Part shown: positions 26,796-35,304 of the stretch, piece after piece
Numbering within the stretch: the first letter of the stretch is position 1
Layout of the letters: every line of letters starts with the position of its first letter
Assembly (NCBI GenBank): GCA_019347805.1
Contig: JAHWKR010000001.1
Span: 1-64,000, forward strand
Source of the DNA: Methanobacteriota archaeon
GTDB lineage: Archaea; Thermoplasmatota; E2; JACPAO01; JAHWKR01
Reading direction: 5' to 3'
Length of the DNA stretch: 64,000 bases
The notes under the pieces: model-generated
What the model saw: the letters and a program-made list of their open reading frames with translations, nothing else
The model's database searches: none
What the model was told of the DNA's origin: nothing
Made by a program: the position numbers and the translations under genes

Positions 26796-27231
26796 CCGGG
26801 GCGGGGCGTTTCAAGCTGTTGGCGGGTCCGGCTGGGGCCGAATGGCCGAAGGGGCGTTGGTGCGCTCTTCCCCGACCCCTCACGACACGCGTCGTTCTGA
26901 CAAGAAAGCCCATATACCCTGCTCGTCCACCGCCGCCTTTGTGGCTGGTCCATCGACCGCTCAAGGAGTCCCGGTGACCGGGTCGGGGGGAACTGCGGAA
27001 TCTGTTCCGTCCCCCAAGGAGTGGGGCGATTCCCGCTCTTCAAACCCTATCACCATAATCCTTAAGTACCTCGATGTTGGCTCGCCACTTGTCCCGTGCG
27101 ACCGCCAACTCCGGCGGTCCGTTCATGCGCCGTGTTCGAACGGCGCAGGATGGGCCCGACGGATGCGGCGGCTCGCAATCCTGAAATAGAACGATGGATT
27201 CGGACAAAATCCCCTGGAAGGTGAAAGAAAG
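26796..27231. other. Intergenic region of 436 bases with divergent promoter-like elements
   Basis: No convincing gene is seen. GGTATATG on the minus strand near 26911-26918 may serve the polytopic membrane protein. CTTAAGTACC on the plus strand at 27061-27070 may start the envelope cluster with a leader of about 140 bases, ending in a GGTGA ribosome-binding site at 27219-27224. GC drops in the last 200 bases compared with flanking genes. Confidence 0.4.
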
Positions 27232-28185
27232 ATGAAAACCCGTACCAAATCGGTCCTCTTCGCCGTGTTCTTCACGGCGCTCGTCGCTGTGAGCATCACG
27301 CCGACGGCGCAGGCGCAAGACAGCCCCCTCAGCCCTGCTTGTACCAGTGTCGCTGACGCCAGCATCTCTGGCACATTCGCACCGCTGTCGTTCAAGCGGC
27401 TCAAGCCCATCACCGGATTCGAACCGATCACCGTCGATTTCGCATACAAGTCCAGTGGGGGCTCCAAGTCGGTGACGCAGGTCCCTGTGACGTTCTCCTA
27501 CACGGTCGACAAGTCCTGGGCGCAGGTATCGCTCGACAAGACGACGGCCTTCGCGGCGGTCAGCGATTCGGCTCAGGAAAAGAGCGTAGAACTTCCGGTC
27601 ACCGTGTCGGTCGCGTTCACCCAGGCCGCTCCCGCCTTCGAGCAGGTCAACATCAAGGTCACCGCCACCCCCGGCGATGGGACCTGTGTGAAGAAGGCCG
27701 CCCCGACCACCGTCGAGATCCCGATCAAGGCGGACTTCTACGAGCGCTACCAGGCCCGCTTCGAGAAGACCATCCACAAGACTGGCCAGAACGCGCAGAT
27801 CCAGATCCCGCTGACCGTCGAGAACCTCGGCAATGCGGGCATCCAGATCCGGTTCAAGATCAACGAGAAGACGTCGGACAAGCTGAACTTCGCGCCTCCG
27901 GGCCCGCAGATTATCCAGAGCACGATCTCTGGTGGCGAGAACAACAAGCTCACCATCCCGATCGATGTCCAGACGCCCTTCAAGAACGGCTACGAGAACC
28001 GCCGTGACCAGCTTATCCTCGATATCGAAGGGAACGCTGCGGACGAATCGACCATAGCGCTGACGAGTCTGCAACTCACCGCGGTCATCCAGACCCAAGG
28101 TGTCTATGTCCCCGGCTTCGGGGCCGTGTCCATGCTCTTCGCGCTCCTCGGCGCGATCTTCATGACCCGCCGCTTCCGCGAATAG
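27232..28185 (+). CDS. Secreted PGF-CTERM-type surface protein
   Basis: A 317-residue exported protein. It has a signal peptide (residues 1-29, ending QAQ) and two beta-rich regions reminiscent of CARDB or NEW3-like domains (VTFSYTVDKSWAQVS; IPLTVENLGNAGIQIRF). The C-terminal tail reads VPGFGAVSMLFALLGAIF and then TRRFRE, which is the tripartite PGF-CTERM pattern recognised by archaeosortase ArtA. That would replace the tail with a lipid anchor. Two cysteines could form a disulfide. It heads a cluster of envelope genes. Ligand unknown. Confidence 0.82.
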   Translation: MKTRTKSVLFAVFFTALVAVSITPTAQAQDSPLSPACTSVADASISGTFAPLSFKRLKPITGFEPITVDFAYKSSGGSKSVTQVPVTFSYTVDKSWAQVSLDKTTAFAAVSDSAQEKSVELPVTVSVAFTQAAPAFEQVNIKVTATPGDGTCVKKAAPTTVEIPIKADFYERYQARFEKTIHKTGQNAQIQIPLTVENLGNAGIQIRFKINEKTSDKLNFAPPGPQIIQSTISGGENNKLTIPIDVQTPFKNGYENRRDQLILDIEGNAADESTIALTSLQLTAVIQTQGVYVPGFGAVSMLFALLGAIFMTRRFRE

Positions 28186-28249
28186 ACACTGCACCACCTT
28201 CCAGGTCTCTCTTCCCCATGCTCTTCCTCTGTACCTTTCTATCGGTGAC

Positions 28250-30589
28250 ATGATGCGGAGCCGTACGAACCCGAGAACATCCGCTTGGATCCTCGTCCTA
28301 TTGTTGGGTCTTGGCGCGCTCGGCGTGATGCTCCCCTTCACCGGGCCCGCCACGGCGCAGGACCCGCCGCCGGCCCCTGTTCCTGAGCCGTCCAACGTCA
28401 CCACACCACACCAGGACGACGTGGTCCAGGTCGGCGTCTTCACAGACAAGCAGTTCGCCTTCCTGGACGAAGGCGAGATCATGCAGGTCCGCCTGACCTA
28501 TCAGGACGCGAGCATCCAACCGACGGCTTTCACAAAACCGGGCATCACTGTCTGGTGTCGGGGCCAGAACGTGACCGCCCAAGGCAACTGGGCGTTCGCC
28601 CCACCTCCACCAGTGCCGTTGAGCCGCGGTCAGACCGCATACGCCGATTTCTCGATCCTCAGCACCCGAAGACCGCATCCTGAAGTCTTCACGGTCCAGG
28701 TCACGTGTACGTCCGCGGAGTTGCCTGGGCGGACCATCGCCGAATTCAATCTCACCGCGAAGGCGAAGCCGTACTACTATACGGCGGTCGAGATCGCGGA
28801 GTTCCTTCAGCCCCTGTCTCCGGACCAGGAGTTCCAGGTCCCGATCCGCATCAAGAACAACGGCAACCAGCTCGCCCACTATTCCGGTGAGATCTTGCAG
28901 CCGCCCGTCGGGTGGACGTTCTCCAAGCCGCCGGACGTGATGATCCCTGCTGGTGAGGAACGCATCGTCAACGTCTCCGGTATCGCGCCACGCGACCAGC
29001 TCCTTTACCTCTTCCATTCCGAAGGCGTGCGCGTCAACTACTTCCCGACCGAGGATCCCGGCAAGGGCCAGGTCGTCTTCGTCCCCCTCACCGTGGACGG
29101 TGTCTACGTCCATCCGGCGCTCATCCCGCTCACCCTACTCGCCCTCATCATCCTGGGCACGCTCATCTTCATGGCGGTCCTCGCCAAACGGCAGATCGAG
29201 GAGCAGATCCTCGGCAAGCCCGTTCCGCCATGGCGCATCCCGGTCGAGCGCGCCTATCTCGAGGAGCTGGAGAAGACGGACCCGGACGAGCATTACATCG
29301 TCCGGCATTACCTCATGGAGGAAGAGCACGCATCGGCGCTCTTGTGGTACCACCACTTCAAGAAGGCGACCAAGAAGGACCGCATCGCCGAGACGAAGTG
29401 GTACAAGACCAAGAAGAAGCAGGAGCGAAAGATCGCCAAGCTCGAGAAGGAGCACGTCAAACTCTCGAAGAAGTGGGAGCGCAAGATCAAGTTCCTCGAA
29501 TGGCGCCGCCGGCGCAAGCTGAAGAAGGTCGACCGCAAACTCAAGGCGCTCAACAAGGGGCTCCAGGCGAAGCTCGACAAGGCGCACAAGAAAGAGGTCG
29601 CCAAGCTCAAGAAGCGCTTCAAGAAGGACAAGAAGAAGCTCCGGAAGCGCCAGAAGAAGGCGGAGAAGAAGACGCTCCGCAAGCACGACAAGGCCGTGCG
29701 GAAAGAGGAGCGCAAGCTCTACCGCGAGAACCGCAAGCGCGCCAAGCGTGGCGACGATCTCCTGCCACCGCCCGAGATCCCCGAGCCGGAGATGCCGAAG
29801 CTCCAGGTCGAGGAACCGCAATACCCGGAGCGCCCCATCGCCCAGGAGATGCTCCTTTCGGAGACGAAGTTCCAGAAGAAGGCGGACCGCATCAACACGC
29901 GCTTCGACAAGAAGCGTGCCCGCAAGGAGGCCAAGCGCGACCGCATCCTCGCCCGCCACCGGGCCCGCGTCGACGGCAAGACGCAGCGCCTCCTGGCCAA
30001 GGTCCCGCCGGAACCGACGACCCATCTCTACGACCACGATGAGTACGTCCCCGAGGACGAGGTCATCGTCGAGGACGACCGGAGCGCGCTTGCCCGCTGG
30101 TTGAACATCCCGACCCTCGAGGAGCGCGAACTGGCACGGCGACGGATGGAGGTCCATCAGGCCCAGCGCATCCGCCTCAAGGAAGCCGGAGACGAAGAGG
30201 GACTGAAGCACCTCGAAGCCGAATGGAAGGAAGAGCGCAAGCGTATCAGGACCGAGCGCAAGGAACACGCGCTCGCGGCCCACGCCGCCGTCAAGGAGGA
30301 AGAGGCGATGGCACGTCAGCGCCGCAAGGACGCCCGGCGCCGCGCCAAAGAACTCACTAAGGAAGCGAAGGCTGAGTCGAAGGAGATGCGCGTCGACCAG
30401 AAGGTCAAGGCGAAGGCCGAGCGCGACGATCCGACGAAGGTTCCGGTCAAGACGCCTGCCTCCGCTGCACCGTCCTCGGGGGCTGAGGAGTCCCGGCTCA
30501 AGCTCCGCTTCGGCCGTCGCAAGGCGGAGAAGTCGGAAGAGGGAAAAGCCGAAAGCCCCGCCACCGCCGCCGACAAAGGTCAGGAGTAG
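28250..30589 (+). CDS. Membrane protein with extracytoplasmic NEW3-like domain and giant basic cytoplasmic tail
   Basis: A 779-residue protein. It has a signal peptide (about 1-37, ending TAQ) and an extracytoplasmic region (about 40-280) whose later part (VPIRIKNNGNQLAHYSG, GWTFSKPP, IPAGEERIVNVSG) fits a NEW3/CARDB-like beta-sandwich. One transmembrane helix lies at about 288-310. A cytoplasmic tail of about 465 residues is extremely rich in Lys, Arg and Glu (KKKQERKIAKLEKEH, RRRRKLKKVDRKLK) and predicted as long helices. The extracytoplasmic half resembles the upstream PGF-CTERM protein's second region. The basic tail could bind nucleic acid or acidic proteins; this is inference. Confidence 0.78.
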   Translation: MMRSRTNPRTSAWILVLLLGLGALGVMLPFTGPATAQDPPPAPVPEPSNVTTPHQDDVVQVGVFTDKQFAFLDEGEIMQVRLTYQDASIQPTAFTKPGITVWCRGQNVTAQGNWAFAPPPPVPLSRGQTAYADFSILSTRRPHPEVFTVQVTCTSAELPGRTIAEFNLTAKAKPYYYTAVEIAEFLQPLSPDQEFQVPIRIKNNGNQLAHYSGEILQPPVGWTFSKPPDVMIPAGEERIVNVSGIAPRDQLLYLFHSEGVRVNYFPTEDPGKGQVVFVPLTVDGVYVHPALIPLTLLALIILGTLIFMAVLAKRQIEEQILGKPVPPWRIPVERAYLEELEKTDPDEHYIVRHYLMEEEHASALLWYHHFKKATKKDRIAETKWYKTKKKQERKIAKLEKEHVKLSKKWERKIKFLEWRRRRKLKKVDRKLKALNKGLQAKLDKAHKKEVAKLKKRFKKDKKKLRKRQKKAEKKTLRKHDKAVRKEERKLYRENRKRAKRGDDLLPPPEIPEPEMPKLQVEEPQYPERPIAQEMLLSETKFQKKADRINTRFDKKRARKEAKRDRILARHRARVDGKTQRLLAKVPPEPTTHLYDHDEYVPEDEVIVEDDRSALARWLNIPTLEERELARRRMEVHQAQRIRLKEAGDEEGLKHLEAEWKEERKRIRTERKEHALAAHAAVKEEEAMARQRRKDARRRAKELTKEAKAESKEMRVDQKVKAKAERDDPTKVPVKTPASAAPSSGAEESRLKLRFGRRKAEKSEEGKAESPATAADKGQE

Positions 30590-30595
30590 TCGTTC

Positions 30596-30988
30596 ATGGC
30601 ACAGGTAGACGAGCCCGGGAACCCTGCGGTCCCGGCGCGCACGAAACAGGAAGAGCGACGGCTCCGCAAGATGCGCAAAGAGGCGGCCAGGGCAGCCAAG
30701 CGCGCGGAAAAAGAGCGGGCCAAGGCCGAAAAGCGCGCTGAGAAGGAGGCGGCCAGGGAGGCGAAGCGCGCCGAGAAAGAGGCCGCGAAGGAAGCCAAGC
30801 GCGCGGCCAGAGCGGCCAAGAAAGCGGCCCCCGCCCCGCCGACCGAGGCGGTTGGTGTACCGGGCTCTCTGGAGTCGACCCGTTCTGACGATCCCGAGCC
30901 CGCGGAGCCCGCTGCCCCTCGGGGCAAGGGTGACCCCAAGCGCCTGAAGAAGTACAAGGAGGCGCTGCGTAGGGAGCGCCGCTCATGA
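30596..30988 (+). CDS. Lys/Ala/Glu-repeat protein
   Basis: A 130-residue protein with a continuous Lys/Ala/Glu/Arg helix (about residues 16-77) made of near-repeats such as AKRAEKE and AKEAKRA, then a Pro/Ala linker and a basic end. It begins 6 bases after the large basic-tail protein and overlaps the next gene by ATGA. Low complexity makes homology inference impossible. Its composition echoes the tail of the upstream protein and of the zinc-ribbon membrane protein at 18350, so they may share a partner. Confidence 0.65.
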   Translation: MAQVDEPGNPAVPARTKQEERRLRKMRKEAARAAKRAEKERAKAEKRAEKEAAREAKRAEKEAAKEAKRAARAAKKAAPAPPTEAVGVPGSLESTRSDDPEPAEPAAPRGKGDPKRLKKYKEALRRERRS

Positions 30989-32058
30989 CCCGTGCACTCA
31001 TCCTCGTCATCCTCCTTTTCGGCATGCTCATCTCCGGCTGCTTCGGGGAGCCAGAGGACGAGGATGGTCTTGCGAAGGACGTCGAGGAAGACGGCTGGGA
31101 CGTAACGGTCACGAAGTTGGACGGCTCCACCCAGAGCTATCGTGTCCGCAGCGATCCCACCAAGGCCGACAAGGACGGCGATGGGTTGGACGACCAGGTC
31201 GAGATGTTGGAACAGACAGACCCGAACGACGCCGACACTGACGATGACGGGCTTCTCGACGGCCAGGACGTGGAGATCGAGTCCGACGACAAGCGTGCCG
31301 AAGCGTGGAAGGAGCGTGGCATCGCCCATGACGACCGGGGCGACATGAGTGTCTTCCTCGGCGAGCGCGGCACGGACACGTTCAGCCGCGGCGGCGACCC
31401 CCGGGATCAGGACACAGATTCCGACGGCCTCATGGACGGCGTGGAAGCAGGTGGTTATGAGGTCGTCGTGAACGGCGAGTCACGCACGGTCCGCACCGGC
31501 GTCTTCTCGGAGGACACGGACGGCGACATCATCTGGGACGGTGACGAAAGAGACGTTGGTCTCGACCCGACGATGAAGGACACGGACGGCGATGGCGTGG
31601 CGGACGGTGTCGATGTCGATCCGTGGCGCGACCTCCATGTCCGTTTCGTCGTCGACGCGGTCGAAGTCGCAGCACCGGGTTCTTTCTGGTTCGAGATCTT
31701 CGCCTCCGGCGTCGACCACGAGACCCCGCACGGCGATGCCTCGAGTCCGGCTTCGACGTTCACGAGCGGTGCCCTCGACATCGACGACACGGCCGGCAAC
31801 ATACGGAACCGACAGCACAACGCCACGCTCGGTGTGACCGCGTTCGTGCAAGAAGGGAACGCCATGCGTTCCCTCGACCTCTTCAGCGATACGGCGGGCG
31901 AGCAGTTCGTCCGCGTGCGCCTGCATGCCGTCGACGGTACCCTGCGCATCGGCACCGACCCCCCCGGCGACCCTTGGCCACAGAACGACCGTTTCTCTGG
32001 CCCCGATGGCTCCGTGTCGTTCCACATCGAGCCGGCCGAGGCACCCGGGTCCCCCTGA
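30985..32058 (+). CDS. Lipoprotein with thrombospondin-type-3-like calcium repeats
   Basis: A 357-residue lipoprotein with lipobox LISG before C19. The mature N-terminal half contains at least five Ca2+-binding loops of the TSP3/dockerin-like type: ADKDGDGLDDQVE, ADTDDDGLLDGQD, QDTDSDGLMDGVE, EDTDGDIIWDGDE and KDTDGDGVADGVD. The C-terminal half is beta-rich and unassigned. Such proteins are extended, calcium-stiffened surface stalks. It is the last gene of the run starting at 28250. Confidence 0.85.
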   Translation: MTRALILVILLFGMLISGCFGEPEDEDGLAKDVEEDGWDVTVTKLDGSTQSYRVRSDPTKADKDGDGLDDQVEMLEQTDPNDADTDDDGLLDGQDVEIESDDKRAEAWKERGIAHDDRGDMSVFLGERGTDTFSRGGDPRDQDTDSDGLMDGVEAGGYEVVVNGESRTVRTGVFSEDTDGDIIWDGDERDVGLDPTMKDTDGDGVADGVDVDPWRDLHVRFVVDAVEVAAPGSFWFEIFASGVDHETPHGDASSPASTFTSGALDIDDTAGNIRNRQHNATLGVTAFVQEGNAMRSLDLFSDTAGEQFVRVRLHAVDGTLRIGTDPPGDPWPQNDRFSGPDGSVSFHIEPAEAPGSP

Positions 32059-32152
32059 GGCCTTCGGCATCCTGACCAAAATGTTTAGAAAGGCAGGAAA
32101 GGAGGCACCTCATGGGTCCGCCTCCTGAGGACATAGCGACGGTTGCAAAAGC

Positions 32153-32161
32153 CGTTATATA
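32153..32161 (+). promoter_or_regulatory. TATA box for second C-terminally anchored surface protein
   Basis: CGTTATATA lies about 25 bases before GTG 32186 and 34 before ATG 32195. The AGGTGA that contains this GTG could act as a ribosome-binding site for the ATG. Confidence 0.5.
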
Positions 32162-32194
32162 CGTCCCAAGGGTGCGACCCTCCAGGTGACCGCC

Positions 32195-32881
32195 ATGTCT
32201 GCCATGCGAACCCTAGTTGCGAGTGCTGTGGTCCTCTTCTTGTTGGCCGCGGTCGTCCCGAACGCGAGCGCCCAGACCGGACTCGTTGCGACGAAGCTCG
32301 ACACGTCCAGTTCCGAGACGATCTTCCCGAAGGCGGAGGGCGACGGCCTGCCGCAGGGCGACCTTGCGAATCAGGCTTTCGTGCGGGCGCAGTTCTGCTG
32401 GGAAGGACAGGGCGCGATGAACCCGGACAGCACGAAGGAATGGAGCCTGACCGTCGCGATCGCTGCGCCGGAATGGGCGGAAGTGACCACTTCTGACGGT
32501 CCGTTCAGCCTGGTCCCTCCGACAGGACCGACGACCGGTGCCGAGTGTGATGAGCGGTTCGAATGGGCCCTGAAGGGTGGACCGAAGGCGGATGCGCCGA
32601 ACGGCACCACAGGGGATGTCCAAGTGACCTTCTCCATCGAAGGTCCGGCGGAGATCGGCACCTACAAGAAGCCGGTGTTCACGTCAGACACCGTGGCATT
32701 GAAGCTGAAGGCCGCCGACCCTGGCAACGACCCCCTCGCCGAGCTCAACAACCCCGGCACCACCGGTGGCGGCGGCGGTGGCGGTGACGACCCGGAGACC
32801 CAGGAGGGTTCCGCTCCGGTCGCGCCCTTGACGGCGCTATTGGGCCTGGCCGTTTTGGCGTTCGCGCGCCGCCGGTTCTGA
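32195..32881 (+). CDS. Secreted protein with C-terminal sorting-type tail
   Basis: A 228-residue exported protein with a signal peptide (about 1-27, ending ASAQ). The mature domain has a pair of cysteines (in AQFCWEG and GAECDER) and ends in a Pro/Gly linker with seven consecutive glycines. The C-terminus (APLTALLGLAVLAFARRRF) is tripartite (short motif, hydrophobic helix, arginines) and resembles an archaeosortase or rhombosortase signal but lacks PGF. GTG 32186 (leaderless) and ATG 32204 are alternative starts. Function unknown. Confidence 0.72.
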   Translation: MSAMRTLVASAVVLFLLAAVVPNASAQTGLVATKLDTSSSETIFPKAEGDGLPQGDLANQAFVRAQFCWEGQGAMNPDSTKEWSLTVAIAAPEWAEVTTSDGPFSLVPPTGPTTGAECDERFEWALKGGPKADAPNGTTGDVQVTFSIEGPAEIGTYKKPVFTSDTVALKLKAADPGNDPLAELNNPGTTGGGGGGGDDPETQEGSAPVAPLTALLGLAVLAFARRRF

Positions 32882-33012
32882 GCCGATTCCCGTTCCTCTT
32901 CCCCCGGTCACTTTTTTTCGAGTACTTTCGGTCATCCCAGGCTTGCCTTTTTGTTCACCCTCTCGGCCTCGGGAGCCCATGCAGCACCCGGTCCAGACCC
33001 GTGGGCAAAAAC

Positions 33013-33021
33013 CAAATATTA
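33013..33021 (+). promoter_or_regulatory. TATA box for the VapBC-like pair
   Basis: AAATATTAC ends 21 bases before ATG 33042, suggesting a leaderless antitoxin mRNA. Confidence 0.55.
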
Positions 33022-33041
33022 CCCACACCCATGGTGGGGTG

Positions 33042-33275
33042 ATGGAAGAAATCCGCCTCGACGATAGGGGTCGCGTCACGGTGCCCAAGGAGTACCGCTG
33101 GATCTTCGAAGGTCGCCGCGTGGTGCCGATCCTGCTCCCAGACGGCGTCCTCCTGTCCCCCCTCGAGGGCGACATCACAGCCCCGGAGGATCTCGACGCG
33201 CTGGTGGCGAGCGGCGAGGAAGAGGCGGTCCGGGAAGCGTCGCACCGCCTGCGGCGCTCGCGCGGAGACGATTGA
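33042..33275 (+). CDS. SpoVT/AbrB-type antitoxin
   Basis: A 77-residue protein beginning with the AbrB swapped-hairpin DNA-binding motif (MEEIRLDDRGRVTVPKEYR), then ILLPDGVLLSPLEGD and a charged helical C-terminus that would cap the toxin. The ATG at 33042 starts right at the motif and fits the TATA spacing. The toxin gene follows after one base. AbrB-type antitoxins normally repress their own operon. Confidence 0.85.
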   Translation: MEEIRLDDRGRVTVPKEYRWIFEGRRVVPILLPDGVLLSPLEGDITAPEDLDALVASGEEEAVREASHRLRRSRGDD

Positions 33276-33276
33276 G

Positions 33277-33642
33277 ATGGACACCGCCGACCTGAACCTG
33301 GTGCTGGCCGCCGTCCTTCCGGACGACGCGCTCCACGAACGAGCGGAGGCCCACCTTCAGAGAGGCCCACGCCTCCTCGTCCCGTTCTCAGTCGGCATCG
33401 AGCTTCTATTGGTCTGTGGGCGTTTCGGTTTGCCCCGCAAGGAGGCGCTGGGTCTCGTCGAGGAACGTTTCGATGTCGAACGTCCGGAGGTGCTCTATTC
33501 GGCCGCTCGGTCACTGGACCTGGGCAAGATGACGACGACGTTCGACGCGGTCCACTTGGCCGACGCTCTGCATCGCCGCGGAGCGCTCCACACCGCCGAC
33601 CAGCGCCTCCTCGATTCCCCCTGGCCCACCGTCCCTTTCTGA
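33277..33642 (+). CDS. PIN-domain toxin (VapC-like)
   Basis: A 121-residue PIN-domain ribonuclease. The acidic quartet is visible as D5, E42 (SVGIELLLV), D90 (TTFDAVHLADAL) and D108 (HTADQRLL), so the metal site is complete. VapC toxins cut specific RNAs, often tRNAs, when released from the antitoxin. It lies one base downstream of the AbrB-type gene. Chromosomal pairs like this can serve stress arrest or stabilise a locus; the target here is unknown. Confidence 0.85.
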   Translation: MDTADLNLVLAAVLPDDALHERAEAHLQRGPRLLVPFSVGIELLLVCGRFGLPRKEALGLVEERFDVERPEVLYSAARSLDLGKMTTTFDAVHLADALHRRGALHTADQRLLDSPWPTVPF

Positions 33643-33691
33643 ACCCCCGTCAGCAAAACGTTCATCCCCACCCTTGGCCCTCCCACCGGTG

Positions 33692-34570
33692 ATGCCCGCG
33701 ACGTTGGAGAGCCTGACGGACACGTTCGAGGAGCTGGTGCGTCGGGCCGCGCGGAGCATCACGCCGGATGTCCGCGAGGCGCTCGAGCGGGCGGTCGCGA
33801 CCGAGCCGGACGAGACGGCGAAAGGCGTCTTGCAGACCCTTCTTGCGAAGGCGGCGAAGGCCAAGCGGGCGGGTCATGCGCTCGCGTCGGACACCGGCAT
33901 CGTGACTTTCTTCGTGCGCGTGGGTTGTCATTTCCGTGCCTTGGAGGAATTGGAATCGTCGCTCCGCGAGGCCGTGGTGCGGGCGACGAAGCACGAACCG
34001 CTGTCCGAGTTCGTCGTCGACCTCAAGACGGGTGCGCCGAAGAAGGGCAACGTCGGCATCGGCGTGCCGGTGGTGCACACGGAGATCGTCGCCGGATCGG
34101 CCGAGTGCGAGGTCCTGGTGCTGCTGAAGGGTGCGGGGTCGGAGCAGCTCACCACCTTGTGGGACCTGCCCGCGTCGACCACGCCGCAAGACGTCGGACA
34201 ACGGCTCCACGACCTCATCCTCGAAGCGGGTGGCAAGCCGTGTCCGCCGCTCATCGTCGGGGTCGGTATGGGCGGGACGCCGGAACAGGCGCTCATGCTC
34301 TCACGCATCGCGCTCTCGCGCAAGGTCGGAGCGGTCAACACGGACCCGACGGTGGCGGAGTGGGAGAAGACCTGGCGCACCCACATCAACGGCTCGGGGA
34401 TCGGGCCGATGGGGCTCGGCGGTGAGACGACGGTGCTCTCCGTGCATGCCGAGGTGGCGGACCGCCATCGCGCGTTCTGTCCGGTCGGGGTGTCGGTCGC
34501 CTGCTGGTCGGACCGGCATGCCTCGGTGCGCATCGATGCCGACGGTGTCGCGCATCCCGGCTGGAAGTAG
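33692..34570 (+). CDS. Class I fumarate hydratase, alpha subunit (TtdA-like)
   Basis: A 292-residue iron-sulfur hydro-lyase subunit. Conserved cysteines suitable for the [4Fe-4S] cluster are C79 (RVGCHF), C184 (GGKPCPPLIVG) and C263 or C271 (FCPVGVSVACWSD). GVGMGGTPEQALML and INGSGIGPMGLGG are typical class I fumarase/tartrate dehydratase motifs. The enzyme interconverts fumarate and malate. In archaea the beta subunit is a separate gene and is usually adjacent. Here it is not: the next gene is a convergent protease. ATG 33692 is preferred to an upstream TTG. Confidence 0.9.
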   Translation: MPATLESLTDTFEELVRRAARSITPDVREALERAVATEPDETAKGVLQTLLAKAAKAKRAGHALASDTGIVTFFVRVGCHFRALEELESSLREAVVRATKHEPLSEFVVDLKTGAPKKGNVGIGVPVVHTEIVAGSAECEVLVLLKGAGSEQLTTLWDLPASTTPQDVGQRLHDLILEAGGKPCPPLIVGVGMGGTPEQALMLSRIALSRKVGAVNTDPTVAEWEKTWRTHINGSGIGPMGLGGETTVLSVHAEVADRHRAFCPVGVSVACWSDRHASVRIDADGVAHPGWK

Positions 34571-34572
34571 CC

Positions 34573-35295
34573 TCACGGCAACGTGATGAGACCGAACGAC
34601 AGCATGAGCGCGGTGATGGCGAGGCCGACGAGGGCGATGTAGGCCAGGAGGTTCCAGTGCATCACCTTGCGGCCGTCGAGGACGCCGAACGGGAGCAGGT
34701 TGAAGAGGCCGAGCACCGCGTTGATGATCATGACCACTTCGGCGACGGCGAAGCTCAGGCTGCCGCTTGTCCCGATGCCGATGGTGAACGGATAGGCGAT
34801 GGTGAAGATGACCAGATTGGTCAAGGGTCCGGCGGCGCTGATGATGCCGTTCTCGTTCTTGCGCACCCAGCCCGAGATGACGACCGCTCCGGGGGCGGCG
34901 AAAAGGATGGGGAACTGGGTCGCGGCGATGATGGCGATGGGCAGGACGAGGCCCCACCATTGGACACGGAACTCGGCCCAGTGGCCGTAGTATTGGGCGA
35001 CGAACTTGTGCGCCAGTTCATGCAGCAGGAAGGCGGTGCCCGAAGTGAGCGCCGAGACCGCGAGGATGGTGCCGAGGTCGAAACCGCTGATGGCGAACGT
35101 TTTGCTGAAGGAGAAGTAGAGGGCGAAGATGATGGTCAAACCGACGATGGCGGCGATGAGGTGGAGCACCTCCGTCCCGGAGGTGTGGAAGCCGGCGCGA
35201 CGGCGGCCGTGGCCCCAGGTGACGTGCGGTTCATATTCGCCGTGGCTCGGGCGGTGGTGCAGGTTGCGTCGGGGGTCGGCGTGGTGTCTGCACAT
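34573..35295 (-). CDS. Site-2 protease family (M50) intramembrane metalloprotease
   Basis: A 240-residue membrane protein with about six helices after a His-rich soluble N-terminus. The zinc site is HELAH (H92, E93, H96). The third ligand motif is NLLPFGVLDGRK with D207. Site-2 proteases cut transmembrane segments of regulators. It starts 9 bases after the TraB-family gene, so the two are an operon, and converges with the fumarase gene 2 bases away. Confidence 0.93.
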   Translation of the reverse strand: MCRHHADPRRNLHHRPSHGEYEPHVTWGHGRRRAGFHTSGTEVLHLIAAIVGLTIIFALYFSFSKTFAISGFDLGTILAVSALTSGTAFLLHELAHKFVAQYYGHWAEFRVQWWGLVLPIAIIAATQFPILFAAPGAVVISGWVRKNENGIISAAGPLTNLVIFTIAYPFTIGIGTSGSLSFAVAEVVMIINAVLGLFNLLPFGVLDGRKVMHWNLLAYIALVGLAITALMLSFGLITLP

Positions 35296-35304
35296 GGTCG
35301 GTCG

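Noticed and set aside
27040..28482. A 480-codon minus-strand open frame across the PGF-CTERM gene
   Set aside because: It is antisense to a gene with signal peptide and sorting tail, and no motif or ribosome-binding site supports it.
33674..33691. TTG start six codons upstream for the fumarase subunit
   Set aside because: Homology begins after ATG 33692, and the extension adds only Ala/Leu/Pro residues.
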